The notes under the pieces were generated by a model. The model saw nothing but the letters and a program-made list of their open reading frames with translations. It was not told where the DNA came from and did no database searches. A DNA stretch of 51,275 nucleotides from Candidatus Minthosoma caballi (GTDB taxonomy: Bacteria > Bacteroidota > Bacteroidia > Bacteroidales > Bacteroidaceae). Positions 35,366 through 43,043 of this stretch are shown piece by piece (within the stretch, counting starts at the first letter, position 1; each line of letters starts with the position of its first letter). The stretch spans positions 1 through 51,275 of the forward strand of contig JAGHVC010000054.1 in NCBI GenBank assembly GCA_018064505.1, read 5' to 3'. Both the position numbers and the translations under genes were made by a program.

Positions 35366-36373
35366 TTATTTAGCGTCCATTGCCTGGCAAGCAGTAATGG
35401 CTACCATCTTATAGATGTCATCAACAGAGCAACCACGGCTGAGGTCGTTTACTGGACGAGCAATACCCTGGAGGATAGGGCCAATGGCATCGGCATTGCC
35501 AAGACGCTGAACGAGCTTGTAAGCAATGTTACCAACCTCAAGACATGGGAATACGAGGACATTAGCATTGCCAGCAATTTCTGAACCTGGTGCTTTCTTC
35601 TGACCAACACTTGGCACGAGAGCAGCATCTGCCTGAAGTTCACCGTCAACCTTGAGTGATGGGTCGAGTTCCTTGGCAAGCTTAGTAGCCTCAACAACCT
35701 TATCTACTACCTCATGCTTAGCACTTCCCTTGGTAGAGAATGAAAGCATAGCGACACGAGGGTCAGCAAAACCAGCTACGCTCTTAGCTGTCTGAGCTGT
35801 ACAAACTGCTATCTGTGCAAGCTGACCTGCATCTGGCATAGGAGTAACAGCAACATCACCAACTACAAGCACACCTTCCTCACCATACTGAGGAGTCTGT
35901 GTGATGAGAAGCATAGCACCAGAAACGCAAGTGATGCCAGGAGCACACTTGATGATCTGGAGAGCAGGACGGAGAGTGTCACCTGTAGTAGAGAGAGCAC
36001 CAGAGATCTGTCCGTCAGCATCACCGCTCTTGATGATAAGGCAACCGAAATAAAGAGGGTCGAGCACCTGCTGACGAGCCTTCTCTATTGTCATGCCTTT
36101 CTTCTGGCGAAGCTGGAAGAGCAACTGAGCATATTCCTCTGTCTTCTCGCTTGTAGCAGGGTCAATGATTGTAGCCTTGCCAATGTTCTTCAGACCAAGT
36201 TTGTCGGCAAGAGTAAAAATTTCTTCTTCATTACCGATAAGGATGATATCGGCTATGTCGTCAGCAAGAGATTTGTCGGCGGCAGTAAGTGTGCGCTCCT
36301 CAAGAGATTCTGGGAGCACGATACGCTGCTTGTTAGATTTTGCACGCGCAATAATACTTTCTATCAATGCCAT
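35366..36373 (-). CDS. pta: Phosphate acetyltransferase
   Basis: This 335-residue enzyme exchanges CoA of acetyl-CoA for phosphate, giving acetyl-phosphate for acetate kinase. The short PTA-only form is seen, without the N-terminal regulatory domain of enterobacterial Pta. Conserved segments include [73 protein letters not shown] and the C-terminal [18 protein letters not shown]. The start at 36373 is supported by a -7 element (36407-36414) that overlaps the alternative upstream start. It is the first gene of the acetate operon. Confidence 0.95.
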   Translation of the reverse strand: MALIESIIARAKSNKQRIVLPESLEERTLTAADKSLADDIADIILIGNEEEIFTLADKLGLKNIGKATIIDPATSEKTEEYAQLLFQLRQKKGMTIEKARQQVLDPLYFGCLIIKSGDADGQISGALSTTGDTLRPALQIIKCAPGITCVSGAMLLITQTPQYGEEGVLVVGDVAVTPMPDAGQLAQIAVCTAQTAKSVAGFADPRVAMLSFSTKGSAKHEVVDKVVEATKLAKELDPSLKVDGELQADAALVPSVGQKKAPGSEIAGNANVLVFPCLEVGNIAYKLVQRLGNADAIGPILQGIARPVNDLSRGCSVDDIYKMVAITACQAMDAK

Positions 36374-36406
36374 ATTATGAGTTATTGGATTTTTATATGA
36401 TTTTTG

Positions 36407-36414
36407 CAAAGTTA
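36407..36414 (-). promoter_or_regulatory. -7 element of pta-ackA
   Basis: On the minus strand, TAACTTTG is a consensus -7 box 34 bases before the pta ATG. The region upstream of it is the repeat-rich gap 36415-37000. Confidence 0.55.
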
Positions 36415-36635
36415 GCTTTTTTTCTTCACATATTCAGCATATCAACTAAAAGAATAAGAAAAAATAACAAGATTTGCATATACAGCACCTCAAAACCCCA
36501 TCTACAACGACACTCGTGCAATAGACATCCATCCAATTGAGGTATTTTCTCAGTCCTTTGCTCCGTAAATGACGCCCCCCTATTGCGATTGGATATCACA
36601 CTTCCAAGTCTCTTTATCAAGTAGAAATTATCGAG

Positions 36636-36788
36636 ACACTCATCACTCATCACAAACACCTCATAAATACATGAATATTAGAGCATTATATGTGTGACGA
36701 GTGCTTTTTGACTCATCACACACTCATCACACCGATAACACACAGAGTTTCAATCGACTAACATACACCTGTGACGAGTGATGAGTGT
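36636..36788. repeat. Nested palindrome of ACTCATCAC units
   Basis: The outer arms 36636-36653 (ACACTCATCACTCATCAC) and 36771-36788 (GTGACGAGTGATGAGTGT) pair over 18 positions with one wobble. Inside, 36691-36702 and 36711-36722 (TGTGTGACGAGT/ACTCATCACACA) form a second hairpin with one mismatch and an 8-base loop. In all, the 9-base unit occurs several times in alternating orientation. Confidence 0.75.
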
Positions 36789-36871
36789 TTTAAATTTCCT
36801 TACAGTTGACATCCCTATTTTGAAAATGAGACGAAATGAAAACCACTCTTCGTCTATTCATATTATTCGCT

Positions 36872-36963
36872 TTCACAGAATGCAGTTATTCTCGCCCTGT
36901 GAATACTGTTAGTCATGCCGTGTGAATAAGAGTATCCAAGCCCTGTGAATAAGTGTATTCACA
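36872..36963. repeat. 23-base-period CTGTGAATA repeats
   Basis: CCCTGTGAATA, CCGTGTGAATA and CCCTGTGAATA begin at 36895, 36918 and 36941, exactly 23 bases apart. The last forms a perfect palindrome TGTGAATA-AGTG-TATTCACA (36944-36963), and TTCACAG at 36872-36878 faces the first copy. This resembles an array of regulator-binding sites or iterons, but its function is unknown. Confidence 0.65.
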
Positions 36964-37000
36964 AAGCATAAATAAATAGGTTGTCACCAATACATTTAAC

Positions 37001-37792
37001 TTACGAGTTTAGCAAACGGCAGAGCATCTTTGCCACACCGTCGTCATCAACGGAATCGGTCACGATGTCAGCACAGGCTTTAACATCGTCGGAGGCATTA
37101 CCCATTGCTACGCCGATGCCAGCATGACGGAGCATTGGCTTGTCGTTGCCACCATCGCCAAAAGCCATTGTCTGGGAGATATCGAAGCCAAAGTAGCGAG
37201 CCACATCGTCGATGCCTGTAGCTTTGTCGGTGCCACTGGCTATGCAGTCAGCAAAGAATGGATGCCAGCGTTGGGCAGAGCAGTTGGGAAGCACATTGTG
37301 CATGATATATGGCTCGTCAGCCTCAGTGAAGAAGGCAATGATCTGCATGATGTCCATAGTCATAGCTTCCTCTGGGTTGCGTGACTGTGGCGTGCCAAGG
37401 TCGAGAAGTTCAAAAACCTCACGAAAGCTTTCGTTGTAATGAGTAACGAAAGCCTCTTCGTCGGTGGCATAAGCAACGGCTATAGGGTGCTGTTCCTGAT
37501 AATCAATCATACGCTGCACATCTGCCTTATCTACATTCTTGTGGGCAATGACTGTGCCATCATTCAAGATGATGCTTGCGCCATTGACGGCCATGATGCC
37601 ATCGTACTCGAGAGTGCCAAGATTGTTGATGAAAGGACGAGGACGCCCTGTGGCGATGAACACCTTAATACCCTTTTGACGAATCGCATGGACCGCATCG
37701 ATGGCCGACTGAGGTATTGTGTGGGTGGCAAACGACACGAGAGTACCGTCAATATCGAAGAATACTGCTTTTATATTGCTGAACTTTTCCAT
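37001..37792 (-). CDS. Cof-type HAD phosphatase
   Basis: This 263-residue cytoplasmic HAD-superfamily hydrolase (Cof, subclass IIB) probably dephosphorylates sugar phosphates, flavin phosphates or pyridoxal phosphate. Motif I is FFDIDGTL, motif II is FIATGRPR, and motifs III/IV are KATGIDDVARYFG and AFGDGGNDKPMLRHAGIGVAMGNA. The cap domain lies between (about 85-185). The start at 37792 is supported by a -7 element (37813-37820, minus strand); an ATG three codons further upstream is also possible. It is divergent from the caspase-like gene. Confidence 0.9.
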   Translation of the reverse strand: MEKFSNIKAVFFDIDGTLVSFATHTIPQSAIDAVHAIRQKGIKVFIATGRPRPFINNLGTLEYDGIMAVNGASIILNDGTVIAHKNVDKADVQRMIDYQEQHPIAVAYATDEEAFVTHYNESFREVFELLDLGTPQSRNPEEAMTMDIMQIIAFFTEADEPYIMHNVLPNCSAQRWHPFFADCIASGTDKATGIDDVARYFGFDISQTMAFGDGGNDKPMLRHAGIGVAMGNASDDVKACADIVTDSVDDDGVAKMLCRLLNS

Positions 37793-37812
37793 TGAATGCA
37801 TTATTTTGCATG

Positions 37813-37820
37813 CAAAGTTA
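37813..37820 (-). promoter_or_regulatory. -7 element of the HAD gene
   Basis: On the minus strand, TAACTTTG matches the consensus and is 21 bases before the chosen ATG. Confidence 0.5.
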
Positions 37821-37915
37821 AGGGTTTTAGTCAAAAAGGCATCTTTCTGGCAATAAAAAAAGTATATTCATGCCTGCTTCTGTACACAAATGTTTTTTTA
37901 TTGAAATAAAATATC

Positions 37916-37923
37916 TATCTTTG
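37916..37923 (+). promoter_or_regulatory. -7 element of the caspase-like gene
   Basis: TATCTTTG, with a T-rich -33 region 20 bases upstream, overlaps an in-frame GTG at 37923 and so rules that codon out as the start. Confidence 0.55.
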
Positions 37924-37952
37924 TGGTGAATTTCAACACAACAATGAATGAG

Positions 37953-39359
37953 ATGAAAACTTTTATCTGTACTTTTGATTTTGCAAAAAAAAGCATTGCC
38001 ATGCTGATGCTTTTCGTGCTGTCATTTGCAGCCAATGCACAGACTTTCTATGAAGTGACATATACTGACCCCGACGACGAGGAGGAGTATACAGGCCTGA
38101 TGATTTACTATAGCGATGAAGATTGCAAGATGCGTCTCATCAACAAAAAGGCGCTGGAAAATGACGAAGTGTTTGAGTCTGCTTACTACCCTGTGGTGGA
38201 GGGAAAGGAGAGCAAGTCGGATGTAGGAGTGATGGTGTATGCTCCTGAGGAAGAAGGCTTTCCGGCGTTTGTATGGATGTGGGAGAAGGATGACGCATCG
38301 GACATCAACTCCCAGCCTTTTGTGACTTTCGACATTGAGGATCCATCTACATACTTTGAAGCAGAGTACTTCGTCGAGATTACGCTTAATGACATGGACG
38401 AGGAGTATATCCTGCAATTTTATGGAGAGAATGAGGATGAATATAAGATGATGATGGAGGGCATGAAGCTGCTGGCAAGGCAGTATAGCACATCAACAGA
38501 GGGTGCTCCTCTGAAATATGGCATTGAGGATAATGTAGAGCCTGGCGAGGGTGGCAACACGCTGGAAGATAGTGCTACTCCTGCAGCTCAAAGCAGCAGT
38601 ACTGGCAACAAGGCGACTATGCATCTGATCGTGCTTGCCAACACGAATGTGAGCGACATAGGCGTGGCTTGCCATAGGGATGCTATGAATGTGTATAGCG
38701 AGATGGAGGGTATTGCTCGTGTACTGGGCATGAACTTCCACAAGAACATATTGACTGACCAATATTACAGCAAGGAAAACTTAGGCAAGGCCATAAATCA
38801 GCTCAGCCCAAGCAAGGACGATGTGGTGGTTTTCGTGTACTCTGGTCATGGATTCAGATTTGACGACCAAACAGACTTCTACCCTAACATGGATGTAAGC
38901 CCTACAATATATGATAGTCCGCTAGACAACTATGTAGCTGTGAGCGATGTGTATAATGCCATCATCGGCAAAGGCGCCCGACTGAATCTCGTGTTCTCTG
39001 ACTGCTGCAATGTGAAAGCTGGCGTTGACACTCCTTCTATCGTAAATAATAACACGCTGTTTTCGCGTTCGAACAGTAATTTTGACATGGAGAAACTGAG
39101 AAAGCTGTTCTTACAGTCGAGGGGCAGTTTGATTGCCACTGCAGCAAGTCCAGGAGAAGCTTCGTGGTGCGGTGTAAACGGCAGTTACTTCATTCTCAGC
39201 GTATTGGAACAGCTCCGCAATCAAATTAGTGTGCTGAACAACAATCAACCTTCATGGGATATGTTGGTGAGCGAAGCCATCGAGTCGGCTGCTAATAAAA
39301 CTGCAAACGACACTCAGTGTAAGAAACAGAATGGCATGAAGATGGTGGACATTAAGTAG
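37953..39359 (+). CDS. Secreted caspase-like (C14/p20) cysteine peptidase
   Basis: This 468-residue exported protein has a signal peptide (ending ANAQ) and two parts. The N-terminal region (about 30-200) is strongly acidic, with no recognised domain. The C-terminal region (about 220-460) is a caspase/metacaspase-like p20 domain: MHLIVLANTNVSDIG, CHRDAMNVYSEM, then VFVYSGHGF with the catalytic His299, and LVFSDCCNVK with the likely nucleophile Cys352. Bacterial members cleave after basic residues or act in regulated proteolysis, but the target here is unknown. An ATG at 37944 is an alternative start. The gene ends one base before the convergent sodium-symporter gene. Confidence 0.8.
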   Translation: MKTFICTFDFAKKSIAMLMLFVLSFAANAQTFYEVTYTDPDDEEEYTGLMIYYSDEDCKMRLINKKALENDEVFESAYYPVVEGKESKSDVGVMVYAPEEEGFPAFVWMWEKDDASDINSQPFVTFDIEDPSTYFEAEYFVEITLNDMDEEYILQFYGENEDEYKMMMEGMKLLARQYSTSTEGAPLKYGIEDNVEPGEGGNTLEDSATPAAQSSSTGNKATMHLIVLANTNVSDIGVACHRDAMNVYSEMEGIARVLGMNFHKNILTDQYYSKENLGKAINQLSPSKDDVVVFVYSGHGFRFDDQTDFYPNMDVSPTIYDSPLDNYVAVSDVYNAIIGKGARLNLVFSDCCNVKAGVDTPSIVNNNTLFSRSNSNFDMEKLRKLFLQSRGSLIATAASPGEASWCGVNGSYFILSVLEQLRNQISVLNNNQPSWDMLVSEAIESAANKTANDTQCKKQNGMKMVDIK

Positions 39360-39360
39360 A

Positions 39361-40743
39361 TCACTTAAGGAACTCAAACAGTCCCATCATGTCCAAGAAC
39401 ACAATGCCGATTGCCACTGGAGCAATGTAGCGCAGTGCAAAGACTAGCATACGAAAATATGGAGTTTTCAAATCACCTTGATTTGAAAGCTCCTCTTTGT
39501 ATAGCTGCTTGTCAAGAATCCAACCAGAGAAGATGCTAATGAGCATTCCACCAATTGGAAGGAGAATCATGCCAGAGAAGTCATCGAAGGCAGAGAAAAT
39601 ATTGCGACCGAAGATTTGAATGCCTGACAACGGACCAAATGACAGGGAACAAAGAACACCAAGAACGAGACACACACTGGTGACTACTACTGCAGCCTTG
39701 CGACGAGGGGTGTGATATTCCTCAACAACAAAAGCTGTAGCTACTTCGTGCAGGGAAATGGCGCTAGTAAGCGCGGCGATAAAGAGTAGGAAGTAGAACA
39801 GCAAGGAGAATATCCACGACAGAAATGGGAGACCTGTGAATGCTTGCTGGAAAACATTTGGCAACGATATAAATATCAAGCTGGCTCCTGCACCTACCTC
39901 ATTTGGATTCATGCCAATGTTGAATACCGATGGGAAGATGATAAAGCCGGCCATCACAGCCACTATGGTGTCGATTATGCTGACATTGACGGCGGTCTTG
40001 GCAAGCTTTGTGCCGCCATCAAAGTAGCTTGCGTAAGTGCATAAGCATCCCATGCCGAGGGAAAGGGAGAAAAAGGCTTGGCCCATGGCACTTAGCACTG
40101 TGCCGCTTGTTACCTTGCTCCAATCAGGCACCAAAAGATACTCGATACCTGCGCTTGCTCCTGGCAATGAGACTGAACATACCACCAAGATGGCCGTGAT
40201 GATAAAAAGCACGGGCATCATCACCTTGCTGAATTTCTCTATGCCAGACTGCACGCCACGAGTAATGACAATATGAGTTATTGAAATGAACAGTACGAGC
40301 CAAAGTGTTGGCATCCAGGGATTTGAAGAGAATGACTCAAAGATGTCACCAAATTCTGAAGCCTCAACGCCATTGAATGCTGAGGTGGCAGAAAGGAAAG
40401 AATAATGAAGTGTCCATCCACCCACAACTCCATAGTAACACAGGATGAGCCAACCTGTGAACACACCGAGACGGCCTACCCACTTCCACACTCCATCGTT
40501 GGAAAGGATACGGTAGGCTCCTGCTGTGTTGGCATGAGTGTGACGGCCAATAAGGAACTCACTTATCATGATTGGCAAACCTAGCAAAAGTATACATACA
40601 ATGTAGATAATGATGAAAGCTGCTCCACCGTTCTGACCTGTGACAATTGGGAAGCGCCAAATGTTGCCTAATCCTACTGCTGAACCTGCTGCTGCGAGTA
40701 TCGCACCTATTTTGCTTCCGAAGTTTTCTCTTTTATCTTCCAT
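39361..40743 (-). CDS. Sodium-dependent transporter (NSS/SNF family)
   Basis: This 460-residue inner-membrane Na+-coupled symporter of the neurotransmitter:sodium symporter family probably imports amino acids. The first helix carries the signature AAAGSAVGLGNIWRFP with the unwound Na+-site region, followed by GGAAFIIIYIVCILLLG and about ten more hydrophobic helices. The start at 40743 matches the family's N-terminus and overlaps the end of the VanZ gene by 37 bases. It is the last gene of the prfB cluster. Confidence 0.9.
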   Translation of the reverse strand: MEDKRENFGSKIGAILAAAGSAVGLGNIWRFPIVTGQNGGAAFIIIYIVCILLLGLPIMISEFLIGRHTHANTAGAYRILSNDGVWKWVGRLGVFTGWLILCYYGVVGGWTLHYSFLSATSAFNGVEASEFGDIFESFSSNPWMPTLWLVLFISITHIVITRGVQSGIEKFSKVMMPVLFIITAILVVCSVSLPGASAGIEYLLVPDWSKVTSGTVLSAMGQAFFSLSLGMGCLCTYASYFDGGTKLAKTAVNVSIIDTIVAVMAGFIIFPSVFNIGMNPNEVGAGASLIFISLPNVFQQAFTGLPFLSWIFSLLFYFLLFIAALTSAISLHEVATAFVVEEYHTPRRKAAVVVTSVCLVLGVLCSLSFGPLSGIQIFGRNIFSAFDDFSGMILLPIGGMLISIFSGWILDKQLYKEELSNQGDLKTPYFRMLVFALRYIAPVAIGIVFLDMMGLFEFLK

Positions 40744-41135
40744 ACTGATAATGATATAATTACGCCAAGAAATGCACCAAACGAATTGGCAAGTGCATCC
40801 ATCCAATCGCCTGAACGATATGGAAGGAGCATCTGAATGAGCTCCATCAGTCCGCCCCAAAGAGCGGGAAGAACAAATGTGGAGATAATAACACGAATAG
40901 ATGGCATCTCCCATCTCATGTTCCTCCACCAATCAAGCCACATTGCAAATGTGAATGATGCATACATAATAAAATGCACCCACTTGTCAAAGAAAGGCAC
41001 ATCCTCAAGCTGAGGCACATCAGGCACAGGAGCCGCACTTAACAAAGCTATCAGCATGCCTACGATTGTCGAACAGAGCCAAAATCCTCTGGTTGCCAGT
41101 CGTTCACCTTTTACTGTCCCTTTATTGCCTTCCAT
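40707..41135 (-). CDS. VanZ-family membrane protein
   Basis: This 142-residue protein has four predicted membrane helices and the VanZ-like pattern DKWVHFIMYASFTF, then ALWGGLMELIQMLLPYRSGDWMDALANSFGAFLG. Members of this family are small membrane proteins, one of which affects teicoplanin resistance; the general role is unknown. It overlaps both neighbours (25 bases with the CYTH gene, 37 with the symporter), so it is part of one translational unit. Confidence 0.85.
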   Translation of the reverse strand: MEGNKGTVKGERLATRGFWLCSTIVGMLIALLSAAPVPDVPQLEDVPFFDKWVHFIMYASFTFAMWLDWWRNMRWEMPSIRVIISTFVLPALWGGLMELIQMLLPYRSGDWMDALANSFGAFLGVIISLSVWKIKEKTSEAK

Positions 41136-41680
41136 GTTTTATAAGGATGTTTTGTTAAATACTTGTTGTAATAATGATGATTGCCTGTCACTTCAACGCC
41201 AAGGAACTCTGGCTTGAGGTATTCTTCATCTTCGCTCTCAAGCTCAATCTCAGCAAGCACTAATCCCTCGTTTTCTTCAAAAAACTCATCCACTTCTACC
41301 ACATGCTTGCCATTCTTCACCAACCAGCGGTTCTTGCTCACACGACCGGGCATGCATAACTTCATCAGTTCGTGAGCATCATCCATAGGTATCTCTATTT
41401 CGAACTCGTAGCGAGACAATCCATCTGACTTTGCAGGACCTTTTATAGTGAGGTACGCCTTCTCATCACGGATACGCACACGAACGGTTTTGCCTGGCTC
41501 TGTAGCAAAATACCCCTGCTCGATGTGAGTACAGTTGTAAGCCAACTCTTTGTAAGAAGAGTCACTCACTAAAAACTTTCGTTCGATTTCAAGAGACCCA
41601 CCCCGCCCCTCCCTGTGAGGGAGGGAGAGGGAAGATACTCCGCTATCAGATTGGTCAATATTTATGTTGTTAGTATTCAT
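41111..41680 (-). CDS. CYTH-domain protein with repeat-derived N-terminus
   Basis: This 189-residue protein has a CYTH (triphosphate tunnel) domain from about residue 30: LEIERKFLV (the ExExK metal motif), VRVRIRDEKAYLTIKGP, RYEFEIEIP and GLVLAEIELESEDE. Family members hydrolyse inorganic triphosphate or nucleoside triphosphates. No ATG lies at the usual start just before the ExExK motif. The nearest is 41680, and residues 16-30 of the resulting protein are encoded by a palindromic repeat (41594-41633). The added N-terminus is probably unstructured. The gene overlaps the VanZ gene by 25 bases. Confidence 0.8.
   Translation of the reverse strand: MNTNNINIDQSDSGVSSLSLPHREGRGGSLEIERKFLVSDSSYKELAYNCTHIEQGYFATEPGKTVRVRIRDEKAYLTIKGPAKSDGLSRYEFEIEIPMDDAHELMKLCMPGRVSKNRWLVKNGKHVVEVDEFFEENEGLVLAEIELESEDEEYLKPEFLGVEVTGNHHYYNKYLTKHPYKTWKAIKGQ
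41594..41633 (-). repeat. GGGTGGGTCTT-type palindromic element, copy 3 (in CYTH gene)
   Basis: The hairpin CCCTCCC-TGTGA-GGGAGGG (41607-41625) is flanked by AGACCCACCCCGCCC on the left. On the minus strand the unit ends GGGTGGGTCTCTT and continues directly into the CYTH motif. It lies within the coding frame of the CYTH protein and is inverted relative to copy 4. Confidence 0.8.
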
Positions 41681-41726
41681 AATTGCTGTGTGCAGCTGTT
41701 CCTTGGACGGTGTCGATTGTATATTC

Positions 41727-41766
41727 CTACCCCCTCCCTCACAGGGAGGGCTGGGGTGGGTCTTCT
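41727..41766 (+). repeat. GGGTGGGTCTT-type palindromic element, copy 4
   Basis: The hairpin CCCTCCC-TCACA-GGGAGGG (41732-41750) is followed by CTGGGGTGGGTCTTC. It ends 3 bases from the prfB stop codon and forms an inverted pair with copy 3, with about 93 bases between them. Confidence 0.8.
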
Positions 41767-41768
41767 TT

Positions 41769-42881
41769 TTATCCTTCTGTTGCAAATTCCATCAAATAAG
41801 CCTTGATGAACTCATCAAGCTTGCCATCCATCACCCCGCCGACATCGCTTGTCTGATAGTTTGTACGATGGTCTTTCACACGGCGGTCGTCGAAAACATA
41901 AGAACGAATCTGGCTGCCCCACTCTATCTTCTTCTTGCCTGCCTCCACCTTTGCCTGTTCCTCCATACGATGTTGTAACTCCTTGTCGTACAGCATAGAA
42001 CGGAGCAAACGGAGTGCATTCTCCTTGTTCTTTGGTTGGTCGCGAGTTTCTGTGTTTTCGATGAGGATTTCCTCCTCCTCTCCTGTGTAAGGATCTTTGT
42101 ATTGGTAACGAAGACGAACTCCAGATTCTACCTTGTTGACATTTTGGCCACCAGCACCACTAGAACGGAATGTGTCCCATGAAATGCGAGACTGTTCAAT
42201 TTCCACATTGATAGTATCATCTACAAGAGGAGTGACAAACACACTGGCAAAAGAGGTCATTCGCTTGCCCTGAGCATTGTAGGGGCTCACACGAACAAGG
42301 CGATGAACTCCATTCTCACCCTTCAGGAAACCATAAGCGAGATTGCCCTGAATCTCCATTGTGACAGTCTTAATGCCTGCCTCATCCCCATCTTGGAAGT
42401 TGCTGATTGTCACCTTGTAGCCATGCTGTTCAGCATAGCGCTGGTACATTCGCATTAGCATGCTTGCCCAATCCTGAGCCTCAGTGCCGCCAGCACCAGA
42501 GTTGATCTTTAACACACAATCCATTTCATCTGCTTCTCCCTGAAGCATATTCTTCATCTCGAGATCCTCGATGAGAGAAAGTGCATTGGCATAGTAATCG
42601 TCAACCTCCTGCTCTGTTGACATTTCCTCTTTATAGAAGTCAAATGCCACCTCTGTATCGTCGGTAGCAGCTTTCACCTCATTGTATCCTTCAATCCACT
42701 TCTTCAAACCCTTCACCTTCTTCATCTGTGCTTCTGCCGCTTTCTGGTCGTCCCAGAATCCAGGTGCTTGGGTGCGCAATTCCTCTTCTTCAACCTCAAT
42801 GAGCTTGCTCTCGATGTTGAGGTATTTATACAATGCCTCCGTGCGCTCCTTAATGTCTTTTAATTGTTCTATTGTTATCAT
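41769..42881 (-). CDS. prfB: Peptide chain release factor 2
   Basis: This 370-residue release factor recognises UGA and UAA stop codons and triggers peptide release. The GGQ motif is at 244-246 (SSGAGGQNVNK). The codon-recognition motif, SPF in Escherichia coli, is SPY here (199-201), the likely Bacteroidota form. The reading frame is continuous: around codon 20 (YKYLNIESK), where many RF2 genes have a UGA-containing programmed frameshift, there is none. A -7 element TACCTTTG lies on the minus strand at 42901-42908. It heads the cluster with CYTH, VanZ and the symporter. Confidence 0.95.
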   Translation of the reverse strand: MITIEQLKDIKERTEALYKYLNIESKLIEVEEEELRTQAPGFWDDQKAAEAQMKKVKGLKKWIEGYNEVKAATDDTEVAFDFYKEEMSTEQEVDDYYANALSLIEDLEMKNMLQGEADEMDCVLKINSGAGGTEAQDWASMLMRMYQRYAEQHGYKVTISNFQDGDEAGIKTVTMEIQGNLAYGFLKGENGVHRLVRVSPYNAQGKRMTSFASVFVTPLVDDTINVEIEQSRISWDTFRSSGAGGQNVNKVESGVRLRYQYKDPYTGEEEEILIENTETRDQPKNKENALRLLRSMLYDKELQHRMEEQAKVEAGKKKIEWGSQIRSYVFDDRRVKDHRTNYQTSDVGGVMDGKLDEFIKAYLMEFATEG

Positions 42882-42900
42882 AATTGTCCGTTATTTTGTG

Positions 42901-42908
42901 CAAAGGTA
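42901..42908 (-). promoter_or_regulatory. -7 element of prfB
   Basis: On the minus strand, TACCTTTG matches the consensus and lies 20 bases before the prfB ATG. Confidence 0.55.
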
Positions 42909-42993
42909 GTGCTTTTTATTTATAATGTGGGCGTTTTTGACTAATAAAATCAAAATCTTAAGCTATCACTATTCATTCTTCATTTATTTTCCG

Positions 42994-43001
42994 TAATTTT
43001 G
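42994..43001 (+). promoter_or_regulatory. -7 element of the LptF/G gene
   Basis: TAATTTTG matches TAnnTTTG and overlaps an in-frame TTG at 42999, supporting the ATG at 43044 as start. Confidence 0.55.
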
Positions 43002-43043
43002 CACCTTGAAAAATTATGTCTTACAGACATTATTCCACAAAGA

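Larger units (their letters stand above)
36415..37000. other. 586-base repeat-rich non-coding gap
   Basis: No convincing gene is present. The stretch is AT-rich and holds two distinct repeat groups, a nested palindrome of ACTCATCAC units (36636-36788) and a 23-base-period array of CTGTGAATA units (36872-36963), each listed separately. A 77-codon minus-strand frame (36426-36659) overlaps the first group and lacks any family features. The gap lies upstream of the pta promoter and downstream of the HAD gene stop. Confidence 0.6.

Noticed and set aside
36426-36659. 77-codon minus-strand frame in the repeat-rich gap
   Set aside because: It overlaps the palindromic repeats, contains no domain-like pattern, and has a -7 element of another gene at its end; composition is that of non-coding DNA.
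36872-36963. CRISPR-like array
   Set aside because: Only three 11-base units with 12-base spacers are present, far below repeat and spacer lengths of CRISPR arrays, and no cas genes are nearby.
40744-40932. 63-residue N-terminal extension of the sodium symporter
   Set aside because: The extension is the out-of-frame translation of the VanZ gene; the symporter family begins at the MEDKRENFGSK start.
42780-42881. Programmed +1 frameshift in prfB
   Set aside because: The frame is open from the ATG through the usual frameshift position; there is no in-frame UGA or slippery CUU-UGA.
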